NCBI GenBank assembly: GCA_963715895.1
Contig: OY970284.1
Span: 2,728,001-2,792,000 of the forward strand
Length of the DNA stretch: 64,000 nt
Source: JADGNZ01 sp963715895
GTDB taxonomy: Bacteria > Acidobacteriota > Thermoanaerobaculia > Gp7-AA8
Direction: 5' to 3'
Shown here: piece by piece, positions 49,462-57,925 of the stretch
Layout: every line of letters begins with the position of its first letter
How positions within the stretch are numbered: the first letter of the stretch is position 1
Notes under the pieces: generated by a model
Databases searched by the model: none
What the model saw: the letters and a program-made list of their open reading frames with translations, nothing else
Told to the model about the DNA's origin: nothing
Translations under genes and position numbers: made by a program

Positions 49462-50787
49462 CTACTTCTTCCGCCGCGCGTCCCTCATCGCATCGAGCCG
49501 CGCCTTCATCTTCGCTTCGGTGCCGATCTCTTTCGGTTCGTAGAATCGACGGCTGGCCAACGCCTCGGGTAAGCAATTCATGGCCACGGTCTGCTCTTCG
49601 AAGTCGTGGGCGTACTGGTAGCCGCTGCCGTAGCCGAGGTCCTTCATCAGGCGGGTAGGGGCATTGCGGATGTGCAGCGGGACGCCGGGGTTGTCACCCT
49701 GGCGCACCTCGCGCACGGCTTCCCCGTAGCCGATGTAGACGGCGTTCGATTTCGGCGCGGCGGCGAGGTAGGTGGCCAGTTGCGCCAGCGCCACGCCCGC
49801 CTCGGGCATGCCGAGGAAGTGGACGGTCTGCTGGACGGCGATGGCGAACACCAGCGCCTGCGGGTCGGCGTTCCCGATATCCTCGGAGGCAGCCCGGACC
49901 AGGCGGCGGGCGATGTACATCGGGTCCTCGCCGCCTTCCAGCATCCGCACCAGCCAGTACAGCGAGGCGTCGGCGTCGCCGTTGCGGAGCGACTTGTGGA
50001 GCGCCGAGATGATGTTGTAGTGCTCCTCGCCCCCCTTGTCGTACATCAGCGACCGGCGCTGGAGGATCTGCGTGACCTTTGTTTTATCGATCGGTCCGTC
50101 GTCTTTCGTCGCCGTCTCGATGACGAGCTGCAGAGAGTTGAGTGCCTGCCGCGCGTCGCCGGCCGAGGTCGCGGCCATGAAATCGAGGGCCTCTTCGGTG
50201 ACCTCGATCCCATGCTTGCGGAGCGAAGGATCGGCGACGGCGCGGTGCAGGATCGTCATCACCTGCTCCCGCTCCAGCGCCGGGATGACCACCACTTTCG
50301 TTCGCGACAGCAGTGCCGAATTCACCTCGAAAGATGGGTTCTCGGTGGTGGCGCCGATGAGGATGATGTCGCCCGCTTCGACATACGGGAGAAAGGCGTC
50401 CTGCTGCGCCTTGTTGAAGCGGTGGATCTCATCGATGAAGACGATGGTCTTCGATCCGCGGGCTTTCCGTTCCTTCCGCGCTTCTTCCATCAGCGTCTTG
50501 ATCTCCTTGATGGAGTTGCTGGTGGCGGAGAAGGTGACGAACCGGGCCCGTGTCTTGTTGGCGATGATGCGCGCCATGGTGGTCTTGCCGGAGCCGGGTG
50601 GTCCCCAGAAGATCATGGAGGGGATGCGGTCGCTCTCGATGGCGGTGCGCAGAAAGCGTCCCTCGCCGAGGAGCTCGTCGAGACCGACGACGTCTTCGAG
50701 GGTGCGCGGACGGATGCGTTCCGGCAGCGGAGCATCAGCTCGGCTTGGTGGTTCGAAGGGGGCGTCGTCGAAGAGGGAGCCGGTCAT
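49462..50787 (-). CDS. rarA: Replication-associated recombination protein RarA (MgsA)
   Basis: A 441-residue AAA+ clamp-loader-like ATPase that acts at stalled replication forks. The N-terminus PLPERIRPRTLEDVVGLDELLG is typical. Walker A is FWGPPGSGKTTMARI near residue 60, Walker B is IVFIDEIHRFNKAQQD near 115, and sensor 1 is IGATTENPSFEVNSALLSR near 148. The tetramerisation part near the C-terminus carries YKYAHDF-like YQYAHDFEE. It ends 10 bases from the convergent thioesterase stop. Confidence 0.95.
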   Translation of the reverse strand: MTGSLFDDAPFEPPSRADAPLPERIRPRTLEDVVGLDELLGEGRFLRTAIESDRIPSMIFWGPPGSGKTTMARIIANKTRARFVTFSATSNSIKEIKTLMEEARKERKARGSKTIVFIDEIHRFNKAQQDAFLPYVEAGDIILIGATTENPSFEVNSALLSRTKVVVIPALEREQVMTILHRAVADPSLRKHGIEVTEEALDFMAATSAGDARQALNSLQLVIETATKDDGPIDKTKVTQILQRRSLMYDKGGEEHYNIISALHKSLRNGDADASLYWLVRMLEGGEDPMYIARRLVRAASEDIGNADPQALVFAIAVQQTVHFLGMPEAGVALAQLATYLAAAPKSNAVYIGYGEAVREVRQGDNPGVPLHIRNAPTRLMKDLGYGSGYQYAHDFEEQTVAMNCLPEALASRRFYEPKEIGTEAKMKARLDAMRDARRKK

Positions 50788-50790
50788 TTC

Positions 50791-51753
50791 TCAGCAAAGC
50801 AACGAGAAATCGATGTTGCCGCCGCTCACGACGATCGCGGTCTTCCCCCGCGGCTTGATCACACCCGACAGCAACGCCGCGAGCCCCAGCGCTCCGGTCG
50901 GCTCGATGACCAGCTTGGTCCGGTACATGGCCAGCTTTACAGCGTCGAGCAGGACGTCATCGTCTACGCTGACGACGTCGCGGACGCGCTCGCGGATGAC
51001 GGCGAAGTTACGCTCGCCGATGGCCAGCGTCCGGGCGCCGTCGGCGATCGTTTTCGGGGGATCGATGGTGACGATCCGGCCGGACTGGAACGACTGCTCG
51101 CCGTCGTTGCCGGCGCGCGGCTCGACGCCGTAGACGTCGATACGGGGTTTGAGTGACGTTGCCGCGATGGCTACGCCCGAGAGCAGCCCGCCACCGCCTA
51201 GCGGCGTCACCACCGTCTCGACGTCCGGCCACTCCTCGACGATCTCCAGTCCGACCGTGCCGGCGCCGGCAATGATCCGCCAGTCGTCGAAGGGGGGGAT
51301 GACGGCCGCGCCGCTCTTTTCGGCGATCTCCCGGGCGACAGTGTCGCGGGTGGCCGACGTCACGCCGGCGGTGACGACCTCGGCGCCGTAGGCTTTGGTG
51401 GCGGCGACTTTCATCGCCACCGAGTTCTCCGGCATCACGATCGTCGCCTTCACGCCGAGGAGTTTCGCGGCGAGAGCGACGCCCTGGGCGTGATTGCCGG
51501 AGGAGAAGGCCACCACGCCGTTTTGTCGTTCATTCTCAGAGAGTTGCAGGAGCGCGTTCATCGCCCCGCGTATCTTGAACGAGCCCGCCCGCTGAAGGTT
51601 TTCGCACTTGATGCGAACCTCCACCCCGATCGCTTCTGACAGCGAACGGCTCGAGAGAAGGGGGGTCCGATGGACGTAGGGTTTGAGCCTGCCGGCGGCG
51701 GCCCGGATGTCGTCAATCGTCACGGCGGCCACATCGATATTTGAAGAATTCAC
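50791..51753 (-). CDS. Threonine/serine dehydratase (PLP-dependent)
   Basis: 320 residues, fold type II PLP enzyme. The PLP lysine is in QRAGSFKIRGAMNALLQL near residue 60; SSGNHAQGVALAAKLLG near 87 and the phosphate loop PLGGGGLLSGVA near 185 are intact. It turns threonine into 2-oxobutyrate (or serine into pyruvate). It has no C-terminal ACT domain, so it resembles the catabolic enzyme or serine racemase and should not be inhibited by isoleucine. It lies 3 bases upstream of rarA on the same strand. Confidence 0.9.
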   Translation of the reverse strand: MNSSNIDVAAVTIDDIRAAAGRLKPYVHRTPLLSSRSLSEAIGVEVRIKCENLQRAGSFKIRGAMNALLQLSENERQNGVVAFSSGNHAQGVALAAKLLGVKATIVMPENSVAMKVAATKAYGAEVVTAGVTSATRDTVAREIAEKSGAAVIPPFDDWRIIAGAGTVGLEIVEEWPDVETVVTPLGGGGLLSGVAIAATSLKPRIDVYGVEPRAGNDGEQSFQSGRIVTIDPPKTIADGARTLAIGERNFAVIRERVRDVVSVDDDVLLDAVKLAMYRTKLVIEPTGALGLAALLSGVIKPRGKTAIVVSGGNIDFSLLC

Positions 51754-51864
51754 CGGCGCAGTATAAACTCCGGCAAACTGGCCATGAACTGAACAGGAAT
51801 CGACGCAATCTACGCGCCGACAAAGCAGTAACGGGCAAGGTCATTTTTCGGGGAGGTTGGGGTT

Positions 51865-53469
51865 ATGTGGAGAAGGGTTACCCGCGGCCTGGTTCTCGCC
51901 ACTTTGGTATCACTCGCTGTGCCGGCGCTTCTCGCGCAGACGACGGAGTCGTTCGGTTCGCTCGATTTTCCTGATCCGACCGTCACGCAGAGCGGCGTGA
52001 TCCTCGTCAGAGGGTGGTTTCTCGACCCCGAGGCGATCTCGCGCGTCGCCGCCTACGTCGACGATCAGTTCATTGCCAACGCAAATACAAACCTGCCGCG
52101 CATCGACATCATCGAGGCGTACCCGAACTACCCGGGCATCCAGCACATCGCGCCCGGCTTCCAGATCGGCATGCTGGCAAGCCGCTTCACGAACGGCGCG
52201 CACACGATCTCGGTACACGTCTTCCGAAGCGACGGAACCTTCACGGAGCTCGGCCGCCGGACGATCACCATCGACAACACGCTCAACCAGTCGCCGTTTG
52301 GCAACGTCGACATCCCCGACCTTTCCGGGACCTTCAACGCCTCAGGCTCGTTCCCCGTCTCCGGCTGGGCTCTCGATACCGACGGCATCTCCAAGGTGGA
52401 AGTCCTCATCGACAACGGGGTCGTTCAGGACGCGATGTACGGCGACCCACGGCCCGACGTGGCCAACACGATCGCCGACTGGCCCGACGCTCTTTACAGC
52501 GCCTTCATCGCCAACGTCGACACGACCAGAATTCAGGACGGCGTGCACACGCTCGACGTCCGTGCCACCGACACCCTCGGACTCTCCCGCCTCATCGGCC
52601 GCAGGGTGGTGCAGATCTTCAACGAGGGGGCGAACCTCAAGCCGTTCGGCTTCGTCGACGAGCCTCTGCGCGACGCGGTGCTCTACGGCACTCTTTGCCA
52701 GACCCAGCCTGTCTTCTCGCCGGCGATCAACAATTCGTCGCACATCACCCCCGTCCGCGGCTGGGCACTCGACCTCGGCACGCGCAGCGACGTCGGCCGC
52801 GTCGCCTACGCGGAACTGCTGGTGGACGGACGACGCTGGTATTCGACCGACGACTGCGCCTTCAACCCGATCTTCAACAACTACGTCAACTGCTACGGTC
52901 TGCCGCGCTTCGATGTGGAGCGCTACTACCCGAACTATCCCGACGCTCCGCGCTCGGGCTTCCTCTTCACGCTCGACGTCGGCGCGCTCCTGGCGCTCGG
53001 CGTGAGCCCCGGCAATCACGTTCTGACGGTGCGCGTCGGCGACCTGCAGCAGACCTTTACCGAGCTGCCGAACCGCGACGGCATTCCGGTGTTCTTCGAA
53101 TGCGCCGAGAACCACGTGGCATCGGCCGTCGGTTTCATCGACGTCCCGCAGCCCAGCGACTTCTTGAAGGGGACGGTAACCTTCCAGGGCTGGGCCGAAG
53201 TCGAGCACAGCAGCCTCCAGGCGGTCGAACTGCTTGTCGACGGCAATTTCGTGGGGACGGCGCAGTATGGTTTCCCCCGTCCGGACGTGGCGGTGCAATA
53301 CCCCTATCTGCTCAACAGTCAGAACTCGGGATGGCGCTTCGTCATCGATACGACGAAGCTCGCAAACGCGCGCCACCGCGTAACGGTGCGTGTCCTCGAC
53401 TTCAGCGGCCTGCGTACGGAGATCGGCTCCGTCGATTTCTTCACGCAGAACGCGAACCCGACTCCGTAA
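51865..53469 (+). CDS. Secreted protein of four Ig-like repeats
   Basis: 534 residues with a signal peptide (MWRRVTRGLVLATLVSLAVPALLAQ) and a GGGGAGG ribosome-binding site. The mature chain is four repeats of about 100-130 residues (about 28-125, 135-235, 250-400, 420-530). Each has the same plan: an opening phrase like FGSLDFPDPT or FGNVDIPDLS, a V-x-GW(A/F)LD turn, a V-x-x-x-D-x-x-F/V strand, an R(P/I)D or RFD, a Tyr-x-Pro-rich segment and a closing V(R/H)V-x-D strand. Likely extracellular beta-sandwich modules for adhesion or display. Repeat 3 has an insert with four Cys. No catalytic motif seen. Confidence 0.8.
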   Translation: MWRRVTRGLVLATLVSLAVPALLAQTTESFGSLDFPDPTVTQSGVILVRGWFLDPEAISRVAAYVDDQFIANANTNLPRIDIIEAYPNYPGIQHIAPGFQIGMLASRFTNGAHTISVHVFRSDGTFTELGRRTITIDNTLNQSPFGNVDIPDLSGTFNASGSFPVSGWALDTDGISKVEVLIDNGVVQDAMYGDPRPDVANTIADWPDALYSAFIANVDTTRIQDGVHTLDVRATDTLGLSRLIGRRVVQIFNEGANLKPFGFVDEPLRDAVLYGTLCQTQPVFSPAINNSSHITPVRGWALDLGTRSDVGRVAYAELLVDGRRWYSTDDCAFNPIFNNYVNCYGLPRFDVERYYPNYPDAPRSGFLFTLDVGALLALGVSPGNHVLTVRVGDLQQTFTELPNRDGIPVFFECAENHVASAVGFIDVPQPSDFLKGTVTFQGWAEVEHSSLQAVELLVDGNFVGTAQYGFPRPDVAVQYPYLLNSQNSGWRFVIDTTKLANARHRVTVRVLDFSGLRTEIGSVDFFTQNANPTP

Positions 53470-53471
53470 CT

Positions 53472-53507
53472 GCGTTGCGGCGGCGGCTGACGCCGCCGCC
53501 GCAACGC
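53472..53507 (+). terminator. Perfect 16-bp hairpin after the Ig-repeat gene
   Basis: GCGTTGCGGCGGCGGC and its exact complement are separated by TGAC, two bases after the stop codon. It is the most stable simple hairpin in the window. There is no T-tract, so it may act as an mRNA-stabilising end or a Rho-linked stop. Confidence 0.65.
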
Positions 53508-53676
53508 GTTGTCGGTTGTCGGTTGATTGCGGCTTCGCCGCGTTGGGCAGACGGAGAGTCTGTGCCTTACCAACCCATCCACCCTCAAAGTAACTAGGTC
53601 CGATGTGGCACAGACACTCTTGTCTGTGCCGGCGTGCCGAGGCTGCGGCAAAACCGACAACCGATAACCGATAACG
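53508..53676. repeat. TTGTCGG repeat (copy 3) enclosing a single GACAAGAGTGTCTGTG unit
   Basis: A short left arm (GTTGTCGGTTGTCGGTTG) and a right arm (ACCGACAACCGATAACC, 53653-53676) enclose about 130 bases, within which lies one lone TGTGGCACAGACACTCTTG unit (53602-53632) of another family. It fills the convergent gap between the Ig-repeat gene and the SurA-like gene. Confidence 0.8.
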
Positions 53677-53689
53677 GCGAAGCCCAGCC

Positions 53690-54319
53690 TCACATCCACG
53701 CGTAGACGTCAACATTCGCGCGCGCCCGCAGTTGCGTGGTCCACGTCCCGACCTGTTCATCGAGCTGCCTTGAACGGATAAGGGTGCGGATCTCTTCGCG
53801 AACGTCATTGAGGGGCGGTACAGGCAGTCCGCGCGCGACGCGCTGCTGGCGCCACGTCCCGTTGTAGTAGGCGGTGATGTCTTCATCCGCGACGAAGATG
53901 AGCGGCGAGAAACGCTCCTGGATGTACGCCTCCACCTGCAACTGGCGTTTGATCAGGGTCCGCAGTTCGTCCGGCGTCAGCTCCGCGCGTGCCAGGGCGG
54001 CGTCAAGCTCGGCGGAAGAGGCGAAACGGTGCTGGATATCCACCAGCCGGGCCTCGATCGAATCCTTCGGGATGTCCTGGGCCCCGAACCGCTCCACGTC
54101 GCGGTAGCGTAAGGCCTGGGCGATCAACGCCTCGAGAATGTCGTGGTGATAATCGTCATCGCTTCTTCCGGCCGCGCGTGGAAAGAACCGGAGCTGTACC
54201 ATCTGGTCGACTTCGCTCACCGTCAGCACCTGTTGATCGATCACGGCCGCGATCCGGTCGACCGTGACGCCCGAGACCGGCACGGCAAGCAGAAAAGCGA
54301 TGAGAGTCAGGCGTTTCAT
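53690..54319 (-). CDS. SurA-like periplasmic chaperone without isomerase domain
   Basis: 209 residues with a signal peptide (MKRLTLIAFLLAVPVSGVT). The mature part begins VDRIAAVIDQQVLTVSEVDQM, the hallmark start of SurA-type chaperones, followed by a helical chaperone domain and a short C-terminal helix (LIRSRQLDEQVGTWTTQLRARANVDVY). It lacks the parvulin domains of full SurA, so it is a chaperone-only member. Probable role is escorting outer-membrane proteins. It is divergent from hrcA across a shared 107-base promoter region. Confidence 0.85.
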   Translation of the reverse strand: MKRLTLIAFLLAVPVSGVTVDRIAAVIDQQVLTVSEVDQMVQLRFFPRAAGRSDDDYHHDILEALIAQALRYRDVERFGAQDIPKDSIEARLVDIQHRFASSAELDAALARAELTPDELRTLIKRQLQVEAYIQERFSPLIFVADEDITAYYNGTWRQQRVARGLPVPPLNDVREEIRTLIRSRQLDEQVGTWTTQLRARANVDVYAWM

Positions 54320-54341
54320 GATGGCGAATGACAGAGCAATC

Positions 54342-54370
54342 TTGACACCTTCGGGCGCAATTCCTACATT
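54342..54370 (+). promoter_or_regulatory. Sigma-70-type promoter of the heat-shock operon
   Basis: TTGACA (54342-54347) matches the -35 consensus exactly, and TACATT (54365-54370) lies at the optimal 17-base spacing. Transcription would start near 54377, four bases before the CIRCE-like element. Confidence 0.8.
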
Positions 54371-54380
54371 CTCCTGTCTG

Positions 54381-54407
54381 TTAGCGGTCGGACAGCGAGA
54401 CTGCTTA
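54381..54407 (+). promoter_or_regulatory. Degenerate CIRCE operator for HrcA
   Basis: TTAGCGGTC-N9-GACTGCTTA has the exact 9-9-9 layout of CIRCE (TTAGCACTC-N9-GAGTGCTAA). Each arm matches 7 of 9 consensus positions, and the arms match each other at 7 of 9. It lies 20 bases before hrcA, just after the predicted transcription start, where HrcA binding would block transcription until heat shock. Confidence 0.8.
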
Positions 54408-54426
54408 CTGCTCTCGTGACCCCCCC

Positions 54427-55500
54427 ATGGTCCAACACTTCGATCTCAGTGGTGACGATCTCGACACGCGCGCCCGCGAGGTGCTGCGCGAGATCATCAT
54501 GCAGCACGTTGCCACGGGCGAAGCCATCAGTTCCCGGTCGCTGGCGAAGTGCGGGCGCTTCCAGCTCTCGCCGGCAAGCCTTCGCAACGTGATGGCGGAC
54601 CTCGAGGATCTGGGCTATCTCCAGCACCCCCACACCTCGGCCGGCCGCGTCCCCACGGACCGCGGCTACCGTTTCTTCATCGACAACCTCATGCGCTCGA
54701 ACACCCTCTCGCAACGGGAGCGCGAGATGATCGATGACCAGGTCAGCCACGCCAACGAAATCGACGAAGTGCTTCATCTGGCCTCGCGCGTTCTGTCGAA
54801 GCTCAGCGACCAGGTCGGCGTCATCTTCATGCCCACCCTGCTGCAATTCACGATCCGCAGCATGGACTTCGTCGCCGTCGCCGACAGCAAGATCATGTGC
54901 ATCATCGTCGGCCAGAACGGCGTGGTGGTGAACAAGATCATCGAGACGCGCCAGCCGTTCACGCGCGACGAACTGCAGAAGATCTCCCGCTACATCACCG
55001 TCGAGTTCACCGGGATGACGCTCGACAGCATCCGCCGCCGGCTGGTCCGGATGACCGAGGAGGAGCGGGCGCGGCACGATGGCATGCTGCAGAAAACCAT
55101 CTCCCTCGGCATCGAAGCCGTCAACGACGTCTCGCCGCTCGAGCACGAGCTCTACGTCGAAGGGGCGGCCTCCATCCTCACCAAGCCCGAGTTCTCCGAC
55201 GCCGTCTCCATGCGCAAGACCTTCCTGGCTCTGCAGGAGAAAGAGAAGCTGGTGGAGATTTTGAACTCGTGTCTCTCTGAGGAGGGACTGCAGATTCTGA
55301 TCGGATCGGAGAGTAACTTTACGCAGGTCTATAACTTCAGCATCGTGGCGCGGCGTTACGGTACGCAGGCCGCGCCTCTGGGCATGGTCGGAATCATCGG
55401 CCCCATACGTATGGAGTACGCGCGCATGGCACCGCTGGTCGACTATCTCGGCCTCGCGCTCAGCCGCAAGATCGAAGAGGAACAGGAGCAACAGCAGTGA
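54427..55500 (+). CDS. hrcA: Heat-inducible transcription repressor HrcA
   Basis: A 357-residue repressor that binds CIRCE and is kept active by GroEL. The winged-helix DNA-binding part (about 10-85) reads AREVLREIIMQHVATGEAIS, LSPASLRNVMADLEDLGYL and PHTSAGRVPTDRGYRFF, all diagnostic. The central GAF-like and C-terminal regions include LLIGSE-type QILIGSESNFTQVYNFSIVARRYG and GMVGIIGPIRMEYARMAPLVDYL. No Shine-Dalgarno precedes ATG 54427, where a run of seven C sits. The stop overlaps the grpE start (GTGA). Confidence 0.95.
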   Translation: MVQHFDLSGDDLDTRAREVLREIIMQHVATGEAISSRSLAKCGRFQLSPASLRNVMADLEDLGYLQHPHTSAGRVPTDRGYRFFIDNLMRSNTLSQREREMIDDQVSHANEIDEVLHLASRVLSKLSDQVGVIFMPTLLQFTIRSMDFVAVADSKIMCIIVGQNGVVVNKIIETRQPFTRDELQKISRYITVEFTGMTLDSIRRRLVRMTEEERARHDGMLQKTISLGIEAVNDVSPLEHELYVEGAASILTKPEFSDAVSMRKTFLALQEKEKLVEILNSCLSEEGLQILIGSESNFTQVYNFSIVARRYGTQAAPLGMVGIIGPIRMEYARMAPLVDYLGLALSRKIEEEQEQQQ

Positions 55501-56081
55501 ACGACAATGACAAACCGACCGTGGATGACGACGCGTACGTGATCGAAGACACCGGCGAATCGGTGGCCGACATCGAGCACGAGATGGAAGTCGCGGCCCG
55601 GGAAGCCGTGGCCGGCCGGCCCGTTCCCATCGCACAGGAAGAGGACTTCCGCGACCGCTACCTGCGGACGCTCGCCGACTTCGAGAACTTCCGCAAGCGC
55701 TCCGAGCGCGAGAAGGAGGACTTCCGGCGTTACGCTCTCGTCGGCGTGATCCGCGATCTGCTGCCGGTGATCGACAACTTCGACCGCGCGCTCGAGCATG
55801 CCGAGGAGGGTGATGAGTTTCACAAAGGCGTGGCCCTCATCTACAAACAGCTCTTCGACGTCCTCCAGCGCCACGGGCTCAAGACCATCAGCGAGTCCGG
55901 CGTTCGCTTCGATCCCAACATTCACGAGGCGGTCGTTCGCGAGGAGGATCCGTCGGTCCCGTCGCATACTGTCGTGGCCATCCTCCAGAAAGGCTACTTC
56001 CTTCACGATCGGCTGCTGCGGCCCGCCATGGTCAAAGTCGCGGTAGGCGGATCCGAGGAGAATGAGTCCGCGGGCTCTTAG
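55497..56081 (+). CDS. grpE: Nucleotide exchange factor GrpE
   Basis: 194 residues from a GTG overlapping the hrcA stop. An acidic disordered start (about 1-45) leads to the long dimeric helix (YLRTLADFENFRKRSEREKEDFRRYA) and the beta-wing domain (GVRFDPNIHEAVVREEDPSVPSHTVVAILQKGYFLHDRLLRPAMVKVA). GrpE releases ADP from DnaK. Three bases separate it from dnaK. Confidence 0.95.
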   Translation: MNDNDKPTVDDDAYVIEDTGESVADIEHEMEVAAREAVAGRPVPIAQEEDFRDRYLRTLADFENFRKRSEREKEDFRRYALVGVIRDLLPVIDNFDRALEHAEEGDEFHKGVALIYKQLFDVLQRHGLKTISESGVRFDPNIHEAVVREEDPSVPSHTVVAILQKGYFLHDRLLRPAMVKVAVGGSEENESAGS

Positions 56082-56084
56082 CGA

Positions 56085-57920
56085 ATGTCGAAGATCATCG
56101 GAATCGATCTCGGGACGACAAACTCCTGCGTGGCCGTCGTGGATGTGGCGACGCCGCAGGTGATGCCGAACCGTGAGGGAAGCCGGACCACGCCGTCGGT
56201 GGTCGGCTTCACGGAAGACAGCGAACGGCTGGTCGGCCAGATCGCCAAGCGCCAGGCCATCACCAATCCCTTCAACACCGTCTTCGCCATCAAGCGCCTC
56301 ATCGGCCGCAAGTACGACTCCGACGAGGTCATGCGCGCCAAGCAGATCCTCCCGTATCAGATCGTGCCGGCCGATAACGGCGACATGAAGGTCAAGATCC
56401 GCGACCGCGAATACTCCCCCGAGGAGATCTCCGCGTTCGTGCTGATGGAGATCAAAGCCTTCGCCGAAGAGTTCCTCGGCGAGCAGGTGACCGAAGCGAT
56501 CATCACCGTCCCCGCCTACTTCAACGACAGCCAGCGCCAGGCCACCCGCGACGCCGGCAAGATTGCCGGGCTCGAGGTTCTCCGCATCATCAATGAGCCG
56601 ACCGCCGCCGCCCTGGCATACGGTCTCGACAACAAGCAGAACCAGCGCATCGCCGTGTACGACCTCGGCGGCGGCACGTTCGACATCTCCATCCTCAAAC
56701 TCGAAGACGGTCTCTTCGAAGTGCTCTCCACCTCGGGTGACACATACCTCGGCGGCGAGGACTTCGATAAGCGCATCATCGACTGGCTCATCGAAGGCTT
56801 CCAGCGCGATACCGGAATCAGCCTGGCCGACGACCGCATGGCCCTGCAGCGTCTGAAGGAAGCCGCCGAGCGCGCCAAACACGAGCTGTCGGTCTCCGAG
56901 GAGTCGCGCATCACGCTTCCCTTCATTTCCGCCGACGCCTCGGGCCCGAAGCATCTCAACAGCGTGCTCACACGCCCCGAGTTCGAGAAGATGGTCGAGG
57001 ATCTGATCCAGAAGACCATCGATCCCGTCAACGACGCGCTGAAGCAGGCAAACCTCACCGCGGCGGACATCGACGAGGTTGTCCTCGTCGGCGGCCAGAC
57101 CCGTATGCCCCGGGTCGTCGCGGCGGTGCAGAAGGCGTTCGGCAAAGAGCCGAATCGCAACATCAATCCCGATGAAGTCGTGGCCGTCGGCGCGGCCGTG
57201 CAGGCCGGCATCCTGCGCGGCGACATCAAGGACATGATCCTGCTCGACGTCACGCCGCTCTCGCTCGGCGTCGAGACCCACGGCGGCGTCTTCACGAAAG
57301 TCATCGAGCGCAACTCGACGATCCCCACCAAGAACTCGCTGATCTTCACCACCGTGGCCGATCATCAGAGCAAGGTCACCGTGCATGTGCTGCAGGGCGA
57401 GCGCGAGTTCGCGCGCGACAACAAGTCCCTCGGCAAGTTCGATCTGGTCGGCATTCCCTCCGCTCCGCGCGGCGTTCCCCAGATCGAGGTCACCTTCGCC
57501 ATCGATTCCAACGGCATCGTCAGCGTCACCGCGCGCGATCAGGCTACCGGCCAGTCCACCGGCGTACAGATCAATCCCGCCGGCGGCCTGTCCGAGGATG
57601 AGATCGACCGCCTCGTCAGCGAGGCAGCCGAACACTCCCGCAGCGACGCCTCGCGCCGCGAGATCCGCATGTTACAGAACAAGCTCGAGGGAATGATTTA
57701 CACCAACGACAAGGTCTTTCGTGAGTTCGGCAAGATGCTGAACGACGAAGACCGCGACAAAGTCCAGAAGTGCATTCTGAAATCGAAAGAGTCGGTGACC
57801 TCGGAGGAGAGGCAGCGTCTGAACGACGCCATCTTTGATCTGCAGACGGCCTCGCGCATCCTCACCAGCGTGATGCTCTACAACCCGATGAAGATGAACG
57901 TTCCCGGCGACAATATTTGA
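56085..57920 (+). CDS. dnaK: Molecular chaperone DnaK
   Basis: 611 residues. The ATPase domain begins SKIIGIDLGTTNSCVAV and has AVITVPAYFNDSQRQATRDAG-type ITVPAYFNDSQRQATRDAG, EPTAAALAYG, DLGGGTFDIS and EVVLVGGQTRMPRV. The interdomain linker DMILLDVTPLSLG is intact, and the substrate domain starts GVETHGGVFTKVIERN. The protein is shorter than E. coli DnaK (638) because the C-terminal lid ends early, at MLYNPMKMNVPGDNI, with no Gly/Ala-rich disordered tail and no EEVK-like end. Part of the HrcA-regulated operon. Confidence 0.96.
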   Translation: MSKIIGIDLGTTNSCVAVVDVATPQVMPNREGSRTTPSVVGFTEDSERLVGQIAKRQAITNPFNTVFAIKRLIGRKYDSDEVMRAKQILPYQIVPADNGDMKVKIRDREYSPEEISAFVLMEIKAFAEEFLGEQVTEAIITVPAYFNDSQRQATRDAGKIAGLEVLRIINEPTAAALAYGLDNKQNQRIAVYDLGGGTFDISILKLEDGLFEVLSTSGDTYLGGEDFDKRIIDWLIEGFQRDTGISLADDRMALQRLKEAAERAKHELSVSEESRITLPFISADASGPKHLNSVLTRPEFEKMVEDLIQKTIDPVNDALKQANLTAADIDEVVLVGGQTRMPRVVAAVQKAFGKEPNRNINPDEVVAVGAAVQAGILRGDIKDMILLDVTPLSLGVETHGGVFTKVIERNSTIPTKNSLIFTTVADHQSKVTVHVLQGEREFARDNKSLGKFDLVGIPSAPRGVPQIEVTFAIDSNGIVSVTARDQATGQSTGVQINPAGGLSEDEIDRLVSEAAEHSRSDASRREIRMLQNKLEGMIYTNDKVFREFGKMLNDEDRDKVQKCILKSKESVTSEERQRLNDAIFDLQTASRILTSVMLYNPMKMNVPGDNI

Positions 57921-57925
57921 CAAAG

